Assembly: GCF_025118155.1 (NCBI RefSeq)
Contig: NW_026251402.1
Location: 496,001 to 560,000, forward strand
DNA: 64,000 nt
Reading direction: 5' to 3'
Source of the DNA: Cokeromyces recurvatus
Lineage: Eukaryota; Mucoromycota; Mucoromycetes; Mucorales; Mucoraceae
Shown one piece after another: positions 9,472 to 23,200 of the stretch. The stretch's first letter is position 1. Every line of letters begins with the position of its first letter. Both the position numbers and the translations under genes were made by a program. Under the pieces are notes generated by a model, which saw only the letters and a program-made list of their open reading frames with translations, did not search any database and was not told the DNA's origin.

Positions 9472-10968
9472 ATGGAAAATACAAAGGAAAATAACGAAAC
9501 AGTAATAATGCAAAATGCAGAAGAAACAAAAGAATCCCAAGCAATGCAAAGCTTAGAAAAAGAGTCAGTACTCCAAAGAGCAGAAGTTTTGATCAGATTA
9601 GTAGAAAGAATTAGAGCTGAAACAAAATTATTACCTGCATCGATTGCAAAACGTACTCGAGAAAGAGCAGAGCGTATAGAAAAAGAGTAAGAACAAATGA
9701 ATTTCGAATTTTATTAACAATACACATGTTTCTAAAACAAAAAAAAATGTATTTATTTAATTTGTAGAGAAGCTGCGAAAAAGGCTAGATTAAATGTTAC
9801 TATAAATGAAAAAACATTATTTAATGATCGTCCTGCATTTATGAAGCGCTTAAAAAGCTTTTCAGTGCGATTTATTAATAAAGAACGACCTTTGACAGCT
9901 TTGGATTGCGCAAAATATGGCTGGAAAGATACAAATTGTGTCGACAATACTAATCAAACTACTTGTATACTTTCTTGTGATAATTGTAAGAGTAAAATGT
10001 ATGTAGTAGAAGTTAATCAGAAATATAAATATAAACCACGAGGTATGCCTTTTTAAAATATTAGATATGTTGTGAATATATACGTATTAACAATTCTTTT
10101 TTTTTTGTTTCCTCTGGTTCAAGTTATACAGGCTTATAAAAAGTATGAACAAGGTTTATCTGAATATCATAAGGAAGATTGTCCTTGGAGAAATAGTCAT
10201 TGCGATGGTAAAATGAATTTTAACTAGAACATATAATAATACTTATAGTTTTCATTACTTTTTTTTTTTAAGATAAAATATATCATTTTCCATATTTATT
10301 CCTAAAAGAAGGACTAGAGCAATTTAAAGGGGAAGCAAGGTCGATTTTATCGGCTTGTAAAGCAAAAGGAGAAACAATACCAACATTAAAATATCCATTA
10401 GTAAGAAAAAATAAATAAATTACTGTAGATGTTTATATATATTTATATGCGCATATAGGATGACAAGATGTTAACAAAAGTGAAATACTTGGCATCACTT
10501 TACGAAAAAGAAAATTGTAGTGAAATAGAGAAAGACTCAAAGGAAATGATTGATTCAGCTTATTTATTAACAGTTTTTGGGTGGTCTTCATTACATGAAG
10601 GGATTCCTGGAATTCAATGTAATTTATGTTTTAAAAGAAAAGCTTTTAACTGCATGGACAGCGATTTCGATGTTTTTAATCAACACAGGCCTTACTGTCC
10701 TTGGATAAACGTTACAATAGCAAATGCTTTTTCACCAAATTTAACTTCAAATACTCAAAATATCAAGATAAATGGAATAGACTGGATGAAAGATGTCATT
10801 TATATAGAATATTTTATACAAATAAGACGAGAAGATTTATCATTATTTTCAAGAAATTCCCAATCGAAAAAATTTGAACAAGTAAGGCAAAAGATTAGAA
10901 AATCACATGAATTAGTAGATAGTTGGATGATGGATCTTGACAAAATTACAAAACCTGAAAATGCATAA
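9472..10968 (+). CDS. C3HC-type zinc-finger protein, ZC3HC1/NIPA - Rsm1 family
   Basis: Five exons: 9472-9686, 9768-10042, 10124-10207, 10273-10400, 10459-10968; 403 aa. It has the two tandem zinc-binding modules of this family. The first (zf-C3HC) runs from PLTALDCAKYGW through ILSCDNCKSKMYV to YHKEDCPWRNSHC. The second (Rsm1-like) is IQCNLCFKRKAF followed by FNQHRPYCPW. The N-terminal ~70 residues are charged and helical, and the tail is basic. In animals ZC3HC1 sits at the nuclear basket with TPR; fission yeast Rsm1 is linked to mRNA export. A role at the nuclear pore is therefore likely by family. It lies between TDP1 and FAN1 in the same orientation. A CT-rich tract at 9431-9449 precedes the ATG. 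Confidence 0.9.
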
Positions 10969-11054
10969 TGTTAAAAATATAAAAAAAAATAAAAAGAAAT
11001 AAAAAGAAATAAATATTTTAATTTCTTTTTGATAAAAGATTATAATTTCTATAA

Positions 11055-13842
11055 ATGCAAAGTAATAAAAGACAAAAAGGAGATGGGGATGAAAATCAAC
11101 AAACAAACAAAAGAATAAAACAACAAAGTTCAATTGTAAGCTTTTTTGCTTCCACATCTAAAAATACAGATAAAAAAGCTGATGAATCGTACAAAGAAGA
11201 TTTTCCTAATTCATCTTTTATTGATAATTCTCAAGAATCAAAGAACATCATAAATAATAAAGAAAATGAAACAGTTAAAGATAATGAAATAGATACTTTT
11301 ACAACATCCATGTATACAGATGAGTTTGATAATATGCTTGATATCGTTTTAAAAGGGGAAAGCTATTTGTTTAATAAAGATGAATTGTCTTTATTTGATA
11401 CTTACAAGTCTCTGAAAGGTATAAATAATTGAATGATCCCATCTTTTTATTTAGATTATATATATACATATACATAATATATTTCTTAATAGACGAATCA
11501 AGACATTTAATTGTTCGATTGTTAATGAGAAAGCATGGTTGGATTAGAAAAAGTAGATTGAATTATTCCAATCAAGTTAATGATGTGAATGCAGCTACTG
11601 CGGATTTAAAATCAAAAGGTTTTATTCTTACATCCCTTGAAGATTTGTCTGAAGCTGTCAAAATATTATCAAAAGAGGAAATGAAATTAATAATCAAGGA
11701 AAGAAATATTAGAGTTTTAAAAAAGAATAGCCTTGTAAGTAATCATTCTTTAATTATAATTTTAAAATACTTGTTTATGTTTAATAGAAGAAAGAAGACT
11801 ATGAAAAAGAAATTATTAACTTTGGATTAAATGTGACAGGAAACATTGTTACGCATTATTCAAATTTAACAACTGATAGCATAAAAGCTAAAAAATTATG
11901 GGAATCCATTCACTCATTTCTAGGTAATTAAGTTCTTTTTTCAGTTATTCAATTTATTTTATTCACCATTTTATATTTACATGTAGGTGATTGTATTAAA
12001 GTGAACCCAAAAATATTTACATTATTTCAACGATTACAAATTGTTTACTACAGAATTAATAGTTTTCAAGATAAGAGTTACATGTCAAGTTCAATTTTAG
12101 CAAGAATAAGTAAAAGAAATTATCCAAGTTATAAATCTTGCAGATCAAATGCTATTTGGAATTCTCGAGATGATTTATTAAAATATGAAGATGCTTTATT
12201 AGTAGAGAAAGAATTTTATAATCATCTAGAACAACTATCAATTTACAATAGTACAAGGACAAAAAAAAATATTTCTACAAAAGGTGAAGATCCTATTATT
12301 AGGGATCTAATGGTTAAAAGTTGGACTCTTTGTGAAGATAGAATTGGAATATGGGAAGATTGTATTACTGAAAGTAGTTTACAAGAAAGATCATATTATT
12401 TGAGACGATTTGAAGCTGGATGGATCTATACTCGTTTATTAGATCATGGCACTGAATTATTAGCAAAATTATTTGAATATGAATTAGAGTCACTCATATT
12501 ACAAAAATTACTTGATCAGCGTATATATCGTTTAGGAAAGAGAGGTAAATGGTATGAAAGATTAGCTTTAGTTCAATCAATCTATTTGAATAAAAATCAA
12601 CCTCGATTTCAAAAAAAGGTTGCGTTAAAAACATGTATTGATGCAATTCAAGATCCAAGTGTTCATCAAAGTATTTAATAATACTTTAACCAATATAAAA
12701 ATATTCAAATAATCCTTTTTTTTTTCTTCTCTTTTCTTTAGTTTATTTACATGAATTACATAAAAGAATTAAAAGACTTGAAAAGGATCTTTGTATACCA
12801 AAGAGAGAACAACACGATTTTAGTTATATGAGTTTAAAAAAACCAAAAGAAATAACAATTTATGGTGATTATTTTACTGAATTGATTTGAACTACTTTTA
12901 ACATTTTTTAATATAGGCGAGAGAATATCAGAGCAAGTTACGGGTAAAAAGTCTATTTGGAGAAGCAACGATGGCTCAGAGTGCTCTGTTGAACAAATTG
13001 CGATAGAATATTACCAGAAGAAAGGATATAAAGGGTAATAATCACAAATGACATAGTTATCAATACACTAATATCTAAAACAAAACAAAAGAATTCACTG
13101 TGAGAATGGTATTATAAGAATGATTGTTAGTATTTATTATTATATAAAAATAAGGGAATATGTAAATAATGTATCTTTAGGCAGTACTTTTATTCTGGGA
13201 CATTATTTTTGCTCCTATTGCAGGTGTATTTGAAACTCCATATCAAACTGAGCCTTTAGATTTGCGTACAGATTCCTTCTATGAGAGTAAAGATTTTATT
13301 ACACCTGAATAAAAAAAAAAGGATGAGTTAATAATTTATTTATTTTAGGTCGAATTGATATTATTAATAAGCGTTTACGTGAAATAGAAGATGGTGATTA
13401 TTTAAGAATTATAACAGAAGTAGACAAAAGGGAACGTTTGAAGCATACAGTGTGTATAGGAATTAACTGGAATTATGAATTTCAGGATATAATAGAAATT
13501 GCTGAGGTAATATTTATATAATATATATGTGTATACATATACAAAATATGTATGTATACATAAAATAATGTTAACTTAATTTATGCCTATATCAAGTGTA
13601 TTGGGCCTTCTTCTTTAGCTTCTCTATGCAAATTGTTCTTTGAAGAATTTGGTCAACGACAAGGCGGTATGCCTGATTTATGGTAAAATAGATCAAATAG
13701 AGTATAAAGCGTAAGGCTAATGTAAATTATACACTTTATTAAAGCTGTTGGAATTATGATAAAAAGGAATGTCTTTTTTCGGAAGGTGAGTAAAGCTGTA
13801 AACAATTAAATCAAATCACTGATAATTTTGCATTTATTTGCT

Positions 13843-13891
<49 letters not shown>

Positions 13892-14021
13892 AGGGCCAAA
13901 AGACGTGTTATCAAAAACACAAAAAATTTGGATAGAAACATTAACAGGATTTGGTATTCAAGTAGAGGTGTGTCATGTTAAAATATGGAACGGCGAAGAT
14001 GTTTTCTTAAAAGACTCTTAA
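11055..14021 (+). CDS. FAN1: Fanconi-associated nuclease 1 with N-terminal PIP box
   Basis: Twelve exons: 11055-11418, 11493-11734, 11788-11923, 11987-12670, 12742-12864, 12917-13034, 13092-13125, 13181-13286, 13349-13506, 13597-13682, 13745-13785, 13888-14021; 741 aa in one continuous frame. FAN1 is a structure-specific 5' flap nuclease that unhooks interstrand cross-links. Seen here: a SAP-like region (RLLMRKHGWIRKSRL), a TPR-like helical middle (ERSYYLRRFEAGWIYTRLLD), PKREQHDFSYM, LLFWDIIF, TDSFYES, and the VRR-NUC core GMPDL followed by FSEVKGPKD, holding the catalytic Asp, Glu and Lys. Residues 24-31 (QSSIVSFF) form a canonical PCNA-interacting PIP box. No cysteine-rich UBZ precedes the SAP region, unlike human FAN1. 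Exon 7 is only 34 nt. The last intron ends in about 40 A followed by G. Confidence 0.93.
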
Positions 14022-14240
14022 TAAACCCAATTTAGTCAGTTCATAACATATTGTGTCGATATTTATTTTTTTATTTTTTAAATTTCTTCTTTAAGCCAAA
14101 TATAAACATACTTTATCTGAGTTTAAATTAATATTTGACACTTGTGATAGATCATGGAATGCAAAAATGACTCTTCATTTTTTTCCTTTTTTTTTTTCTT
14201 AAGAAAAAAAATATTAAGAGGACTCCAATCTAACTGTAAT

Positions 14241-17009
14241 ATGTGTACAGATAAAGATAATAGATCTAACTCTTTTTCAAATCCTATTATTGCACCTGAA
14301 AATGAACAAGGCTATTATTTACATGTCCCTCCATTTCATCAAAATAAAGATCGCATTTATCTCGCAATTAATTCTTTAAAAGATATTGAAGATAATCCTC
14401 CTAAAGTATATGAAGTACGCCCTTTACGTGAAAGTAGCTCGACTGATTCTTCAAGTATTTCAAACACTCCTGATTTAGTCAATTCATCATCATCAGTAAT
14501 TGGAGAGTTAAAAGTTGCAGAAAGATATACATTTCAACAAGGATCTCCTGAAATGTATGACACTGTTGAAAAAATTTATAACACTCAAACAAATAGACAT
14601 AAAAATTCGGATAAACTAAAGGAAATACTCGAAGATTATGAAAAGGATGAAAATAGTAATTATTATATTCTTATGAATATATATATGTATATATATAATT
14701 AGTTTCATTACTAAACTGTTTTTATACAGGTGATAGTTCTGTTTACGTTTCAGCGTTATCATCATCGAATTCAGTAACTAGTAATAGTGATTTAAAAAGG
14801 CAAAATTCAAATACTTCAGTACAATCAGCAGACTCGGATCAAAGCGAGGTTAATTATGTCCAGTCGTTGAAGAAATTTGACTCTTCTGAAGTCGTTCGTT
14901 ATACATTAGTTGACAAAGACTTCCCTCGACATAGTTCCAGTACATCATCAAAGTACCACCAAAGGCTTAATGAATATGATAGCTCAGAACCAACAACCAC
15001 TTCAATTAATAAGTCTTCAGCAAGATACAGTATGTCATCTTCAAACGATGAATATTTTACCGACAGTCATAACTCTATCTATTCACAATTAGCACCACCA
15101 CCACCAAGCTATTCTAATTTGCCCTTACAACCACGACTTTTGACAGCACCTTATTATGTTAGTGATAGCAGTACATATGAGAGTAAAGAGAGTTATAAAG
15201 GCTCTCTTGGATATAAATTTTCAACTATCAATAGTAATTACAGTAGCTTATATCATCATTATAAACAGCATATGTTTCGATATTTTTATCGTAATATTCC
15301 TCCTAGTGAAAAAGTGAAGTCTATAACAAATGTCTCTTTCAGTAGTGGATTTGAAGAGAATAGTAATATAGAAAAGAACCAACCAATCTATATGGATTCT
15401 CCTCCTCCATTTTTTGAAGTAAATAATACGAAAGATAATACAAAATTAAAGAAAAAATGGAGACCTTATTTCACATTTTTAACGACACTTATTATGCTTG
15501 CTTATTTTGCAGCATGTCTTGTAAAAAATTATCAATTTTCTGGTAAAAATATTTAATAGAATATTTTAGTATTTATGAATCTAATTTATATCCTTAATTA
15601 ATAGGTCATGTCCTACAATTATCGCCATTTAATATTATGATAGGGCCATCGGCACAAGTAATAACTACACATACATTTATATATACACATATACGATTGA
15701 CCATTTAACTTATTTTTTTTTAATAGACTTTGATTTATACCGGAGCAAGATATTCTCCATGTATCAGAGCTTCATACTTATACCCAGTTACTAAAAATAT
15801 TTATCAATGTCCAAACAGAAAAGGTATAATGCTACTCTATTTTACTATATTATATCTCTCTTCCTGACTCCTCTTTTTTTTTTCTAAAAGTTAATAAGAC
15901 GGTGACGCCTCCAATCTTTAATGATCAGACCTCATTTCAATACCCACTTTATAGTAAGAATATGTCGGCTATTCTATCCAGTAAACAACATTGTGACCTC
16001 CAACAAGTTTGTGGAGGTACACGATTTCTAAATTCTAGCAAACCGGATCAAGGATATCGTTTCATCAGTGCTCTTTTTATGCATTCTGGTATTGTCCAAC
16101 TCCTTATAAATCTAATAATTCATATTAAAGTTGGTATCAAAGTTGAGAAACAAATTCATCCTGTAAAATATGGGATAATTTGGTTGACTTCTGGTGTATT
16201 TGGATACATTTTTGGCTCTCTTTTTATTCCAGAAAGTAATGGTATGTATATAGGAAAAAAAAAAAAAACAACATATATAGAGAAAAAATAGTAGTATTTC
16301 TCTCTCTCTCAGTACACTAAAAAAAAAGTTGTTTTAGTTAATGTGGGCTGCTCTGTTTCTCTTATGGGCATAATGGCCTTTCTTTACGTTGATCTTATTC
16401 GAAACTGGCAGCGTATCATTAAACCCTGGAAAGTCTTGATGAATATTATGATTTATTTTGGTAAGTAGTAGTCAAGAGCCAATTGAAATTGAGCATATCA
16501 TTGATTTTGACTTGTTTTCTACTCCTCTTTTCTATCGATATAGTCATAGCTTTAGTAGTTGGGATGCTTCCTGGGTAACTTGTTTATTTTATTTCCTACA
16601 TTAATGTAATGTATTAACTTTATTTTGTATTAGATATGATAATTATGCTCACATTGGAGGTTTTATTGGAGGCATTATGATTACACTTGTTTTTATGCCA
16701 ATGGCTACATTACCTAAATATCAAATAGGAAGACAAATATTTATGGAAAATGCTATGCATATTTGGTTACTACGAATTATGGTTATTGCATTTATGGCAG
16801 TATTGTTGTGGATATTGATAAATATATTTATTAAAAACGGTAGTAGAGAGGTAAAATTGATGAAGTCTTGTCTTCCCTTTTTTTTTTTTTTTTTTTTTTT
16901 TTCCAAAGGAATCAATTCTAACCTGTTAAATATAATTTTGTAGACTTGCATTTTGTGTCAATATTTCTCGTGTTTACCTATTTCTGATCTATGCCATTAT
17001 TACAACTAA
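14241..17009 (+). CDS. Rhomboid-family intramembrane protein with long cytosolic N-terminus
   Basis: Nine exons: 14241-14655, 14730-15542, 15605-15657, 15727-15823, 15891-16241, 16338-16460, 16544-16574, 16634-16850, 16944-17009; 721 aa. The first ~410 residues are Ser/Asn-rich and disordered. The first membrane segment follows (TFLTTLIMLAYFAACLV), then a lumenal loop with cysteines (YSPCIRASYLYPV, QQVCGGTRFLN) and a bundle of membrane helices. The rhomboid Ser motif is GCSVSLMG, where most active members have GxSG. The catalytic His lies in NYAHIGGFIGG. The tail has cysteines (TCILCQYFSCLPI). Protease activity is plausible but the Gly-to-Val change is unusual. The start is uncertain: an in-frame ATG at 14154 would add 29 residues. 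Confidence 0.85.
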
Positions 17010-17241
17010 ATTCTACTATGTATTACATACACCACACTATCTTTATTTAATACGCTTAATATTTAATTTGTATAATACAATTACTTTCATTAATAAACAT
17101 GCATACTTTCATTATTACTATACAACGATTTAAAAACTTTTGTTTTTTTTATTTTATTTAACACTATATAAAAAAAAAAAAGATAAAACTAGAGAATTAT
17201 AGGACAATGGAAAGTTTTTTTTTTTTCTTTCTTTTTTTTTT

Positions 17242-20200
17242 TTATTCTTCATCTTCATCCATAGAGTCACTTTCTTCTTCACTGCTCTCACCTTCTGCAA
17301 TGTCTAACTCCATATCTAATTCTTGATCACAGCCATTATAGCTATCAGACATCAAATAAACCTTTAATGTATGTTGGCCAGCTTTAGGAGCAATAAAATC
17401 TAATTTCACATTCAATTTCTGCTGCAGTGTCACTCTCTTAATAGCTAATAAAGTCTTTGTCTCTGGATCACCAATAACAACCCACCAACCTTCGTCCTTC
17501 TTTTTGGGGAAGAATGGAGCAATGACTGGACCAATATCTTGTTCCTCATCTTCTTCATCGACTTCACGCTCAAGTTGAACTCTAACATTAACAACATTAC
17601 CAGCGGATACAGAATCTTTATCACTAACTTCGAAACCAACTTCAATATTAGGGTATCTATTGACAAATCGAGCAACTTCACGCAACTTGCGTTGATCCAA
17701 ACGAAGACAATCATTACGAACATCATCTTCAAGCTCCATAATATCAAATACAGATTCAACTTCTTTATCTTCACAACGCTTAATGATTTCGTTAGTAAAG
17801 TAAGGGATTTGTTTAAGAGGTGAGTCACGATCCCACATGGCTTGAACTGACATTTGTGATAATTCCATACAAGCTAATGCAGGTGATAACCAACCATTAG
17901 AAGAAATAACATCAACACAAGCTTGCAATAATGGAATAATCTTTTCTAGAATTAATGTTTGGTCAGATTGAAGATCAGGTGGTAATTGAACACGAGAGAA
18001 ATGTGCTTGCAATAAAATATTAGTCTTAATTCGAGGAGTATTGAATTTAGGTGATGCCAACTTAACAGGAACACGATCATAAATACGTTTGAGAACAGCT
18101 TCTTCATGATGACGAATAGGAATATTATCAAATTCGGTAGAAGATGATACAATTTCCAAAAGGCCCCTGAGTTTGGTTGTGTTCTTCAAACTAACGCTAA
18201 ACATATCGACCGTTGTATAGTTAATGTTATAGTATGCAGCAATCATACCCAAATTAAGAGGGCTAACATCCATCTCGTCTTCAATAGTAATACACTTGGT
18301 TTCTTCCAAATCATTGAGTGTTGATTCTACTAGTTCAGAGAGATGATCAGAAAGATGACGATGTGATGTGCCTTGCAAACCATAATAATTTGGATTATGA
18401 GCCATACGACGGTACAAGAATGTCCATGTGAGATAATCAACCGCATCTTGTTTGTTCTCGATAGTCTTAGTCACAACTTCAGCATTGAAGTGATCATGTA
18501 ATGATTGATCTAAATGTGATTCAACAGGTAAAGCTTCATAGAGGAACTTCTTATAGTACTCTTTCTTATTAGCTTGACACATAAGAACACATTTTCCAGT
18601 CTCATCAACATTAGGACGACAGGCACGACCCATCATCTGCAAGATGTCTGTAATAGGATAATCGGCATAACGATGCTCTTTACCCTCAAAGTATTGAGTA
18701 CCCATAATAATAACCATATGGGAATGAAGAGAAAGTCCCCAACAAGTATCACGAGAGGCAATAATAACTTGAATAGCTCCAGATTCAAAGAGTTGTTCTA
18801 CAATTCTCTTATCTTGTTTAGAAAGAGCTTCATGATAAAAACCAATACCATGTCGAAGTGTCTCAACTAAGGATTTGTCTTGAATGCGTTCTAAAAGAGA
18901 TTCAATTTCTTCTGGTTTACAATGCAAAAATTGATAAGGCTTATCATCTGCAACACAATATGTAATGAGATCAATAGCAGTTAATCTGCATTGTCTTCTT
19001 GAGGGAACAAAGACAACAGAAGGCTTATTATTGGCGTGACCGGTGATAGCAAGATATGTAGGTTTGGCCATAGCGATCATAAGCGATGCGAAATGAGGAA
19101 CATTATAGCTTTGAATATGAATCTCCAAAGGAACAGGACGGACAGAGGGATGGAAATTAAAGACAGAATATGATGTAGCACCAATCCATTCGCCTAAATC
19201 ACGAGCATTAGCAAGTGAAGTACTCAAGGCAACTATACGAATAGTTTTTTGAGTTTGAGAAGCAATGTATCTCATTCTTGAAACAATAACTTCATAGGTT
19301 GGTCCAAGGGCACTACCAATCATGTGAATTTCATCAGCGATAAATAAATCAACATTTTGGACATTCTTTCTTTGTTTCCAGCGACGAGAAATAACATCCC
19401 ATTGGGTAGGAGTACAACAAATAATATCACCACGTTCCAACAGTTTCAAGTCAGCACTAGTTTCGCCAGTTAAGGAAACGACCTCCTTATTCAATTTACC
19501 AAACTTTTCAGCCCAATCAGCAGTACGCTCATCTACAAGCTCCTGGAAAGGAGCAATATAGACGGCACGAGAATCATTTGATTGATTCCACAAATGAAGA
19601 AGAGCAAATTCAGCACAAATGGTTTTGCCAGAGCCTGTAGGAGCACCAATAAAGGTATTATCATTAGTTGTATAAAGGGCATTAAAGACTTGTGTTTGAA
19701 TAGGATTAAAGTGATTAATCCAGCTAGAATAAAGTTTTTCATAGTCAGGATTACGTAAAGCAGAAAGCGGTAAAGGTTGAAGATCATGAAGTTCGGTATG
19801 AGGAGGATATTTTTCAGGAAGTATCAAATGCTTGAAAGAGACAGGTAATTTGGTTTCACAATGTAACCAACGATCAGCAACAACAGCAACAAAGTAATTG
19901 GGAGGTAATGGCTCGAAAAGAGGAACAGTGAAGGTAACTAAATGCTCTTCTTCAGCATACTTTTGCTTTAAAATGAAATAATCATGGTATAATATATGTT
20001 CACCATCTACATCTTCAACTAATATCCAGAAAGCTTCAGCAAGCCCGTGTACTTTTTCATCCCATTGGAAGTCAGGGGTAATTGTCAATTCAACCTTAAG
20101 TAAAGAACGCGTTACAGGTTGAACATGAGCTTGAAGATCTAACTTAGGGAATTGATGTACAAATTTGTGAAGAGAACGACCCGCTTTAGGTTGACCAATC

Positions 20201-23200
20201 AACTCACCCAACTCTTGAGGATTTAAGTCAAAATATCGCTCCCAAGGGAATTCCTTACGCTCCAAACGACGAATAATATCATGGGGCATAGCCTTAAATT
20301 GACGCAAAGGAGACATAGGTAACCACATACGTTTCTCAACCATTTTACAAAGATTCAAGGCCTTTTTAGTCAATTGGGCCCAACCACGCTTTAAGCAAAT
20401 TTCAAACATAGCACGTAGAATACGTCCAGCACTCTGAGTAACATATACCATATCAGACACTAAAGCAAAGCCTTCCAATTTTAATTGAGAGATATATGCT
20501 TGTAAGAGAACGTTAATTTTAGCAGTAGGTTCTTCAAGGCCCTCCTTTACAGGGACTGGCACACGTTCTAACATCTTTTGTAATTCCATCTTTTCCTCTT
20601 CACGGACAGGAATATATTTAAATTCATCTGAAAGAGCAAAAACACGGAATAATTCAATTTCACTCATCATAGGTCTCAAATGTTGGTTATAGGTAGACAT
20701 AGAATGATGTGTTACATAATAATGAGAGGCAATACGACCCAATTCTGTAAGTTGGAAACGTCCAGACTTTTTATCATACTTTATAAGGTTACACTTATCC
20801 AAAACGGTGGCTGCAGAGTGAATTAAATCAACACGCTTTTGCTCCAAGTGAGGATCATCCTCAAGATCATCTTGTGAAACACTGTATAAGGAAGGATTGC
20901 GAAGCATACGAACATATAAATATGTATAACCTAACCATTGAACAGCTTCATCACGGTTTCGAATTGTACCAAGAACAATTTCAGCATTAAGATTGTCAGC
21001 AAGTCGAGATATAAATTGGGATTCGATAGGAAGTTGTGTATTCAAAAGTGATAAATAGTATTGTAACTCAGAATGAGATGTAATAATGATACCTTCACCA
21101 TAAGTGTCAAACTGTGGACGACCGGCACGACCCAACATTTGAAGAACATCTTGAGGAGAAAGCTCAACCCAACGACCCTTTTCAGGAGAATAGATTTGAG
21201 TGCCCTTGATAATGACTGCGTGTGCAGGTAAATTGACACCCCAAGCAAGAGTGGCAGTAGAGCAAAGGACTTTAATATGTCCATCAGCAAATAGTTCTTC
21301 TACAAGTGTACGATCCGCACGTGTCATACCAGCATGATGAATAGCAAAGCCGTAAGGTAGAAGATCTTGAAGGTTAGGATCTTTAACCGTTGCAGCTTCG
21401 GATTGTAAAATTTCACGACTAGCGGAGTCTTGTTTTAAGAAGCGAGCAATTGTATCCTTTTCTAAAGCCATATCACGAAGTGTTTTAGCAGTCTTGGCAG
21501 TTTCTTTACGAGAATGTGTAAAGACAAGAACTTGGTTTTCTTCCTTTTGTTCAATTTGTTCCATCACCTTTTCATAACAAACTTCATTCATAGCTTGGAA
21601 TCGTTTAATAGCCTTCTTTTCGGTAATACCAATAAACTGTTGCTTTAAAGGACAAGGACGGTAAGAACTGTCAAAATGGAATAAGCCTGTTTTGGTGTTG
21701 ACACGTAAGAAAGCAGCAACATCTATATAGTTAGGTAAAGTAGCAGACAAACCAACAAGACGAACAAGTTCTTGAGTTTGCTCCATATTACGAATGGTAC
21801 GAGAAATAATGCTTTCTAAAACAGGACCTCGATCATCATGCAATAAATGAATTTCATCAATGATAATAAGGCGAACTAAGGCTGTGTAACTACGATCAGT
21901 AGCCTTACGAGTAATCACATCCCATTTTTCGGGCGTAGTTACAATGACCTGAGTTTCAGCGATTTGCTGTTTCGTTAACTGTCGATCACCTGTTAATTCT
22001 GCAACACTGATTCCATAAGGCTTCAAACGCTCACTAAAGTTACCAACGACTTCTGCAACCAAAGCTTTCATAGGGGCAATATAAACAATCTTAAAGGCGT
22101 CGAGATCAATTAAGCCAGTCTCTGGATCACGATTCTTGCCAATTTCGTGTAGCATAGTAAGCATAGCAACATTCGTTTTACCAGCACCAGTAGGAGCACA
22201 TAAAAGGATATTTTCATCACTATCAAATGCAGCTGGATAAAGTCTACTTTGAACACGATTAAGAGTTTTAGGGCCAACAAAGGCATCCTGGGCCCAATCA
22301 GGTAAAGATTTAATAGGAATAAGCTTTTCACCTGTTGCATATTGTTCTGGTTTAGGCGAAGGAACATGAATTTCTTCATAACCTTTCTTGGAACGCTTAA
22401 AGGAACCATCAGGAAGTTTAACCTTTTTATTTGACATCAGATGAGAGCCCTGTTCAAAGGCAAGATCATCCAAATCTAAAAGCTGACGAGGAGCAACGGT
22501 AGTACCAGGTGTGATTGTGATTGTAGTGGGTAATTCACTACGACTGCGATTGGCTGTAGGCTCTTCATCAATTTCCATAGCTGTATCTACAACGCCCTTT
22601 CTTTCAAGAGCTTCACCACGACGTTGTCGATCTCCACTTAAGCTACGCAAAATCCATCCCATATTCTTATCCTGCATTTCTGTTTCTACCGATTTCTTGT
22701 CATCCCCTTCTACACGAGCAAGACGAGTACACCAATAAATTATATCACGATTTTTTGTAAGAATACGCACCAAGTCAAACTTATCATAGTCAAATAAACC
22801 CATTAATTCGTTTTCACAATCACGAATATCGATTGATTCAGATCCTAAAATTTCAAAGGCTTGAACAGTCTTTTCTTGAGCTGTATGGGCATCAGGATAA
22901 TGAGCAGCAATTTGACGTTGAAGCCAGAATGCATCAATATCATGTGGATATATAGTATCATCAGCTTCAACAGACTTTTTGATACCAGATTTCTTTTTCT
23001 TTTGCTGTCCAGGCAAAACGGTTTTAAAGCCATCTTCCTCATCAGATGATACAGGTTCTGTTTCTGCAATAGATGGGTTAAATGCAAGTTGATCTTCTTC
23101 CTCTTCCTCTTCATCATCTTTCATTTCAAATTGATCATCCTCTTCTTCTTCATCTTCATCATCATCAAAGACAACAGCAACACCAAGTTCATCATCAATC

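Noticed and set aside
13307..13312. In-frame TAA suggesting FAN1 is broken
   Set aside because: A GTAAAG donor at 13287 spliced to 13349 removes it and restores TDSFYES followed by RIDIINKRLREI in frame.
14154..14240. Longer rhomboid N-terminus from ATG 14154
   Set aside because: The extra 29 residues are mostly Phe and Arg/Lys from T- and A-runs. The ATG at 14241 gives a normal polar N-terminus. This remains uncertain.
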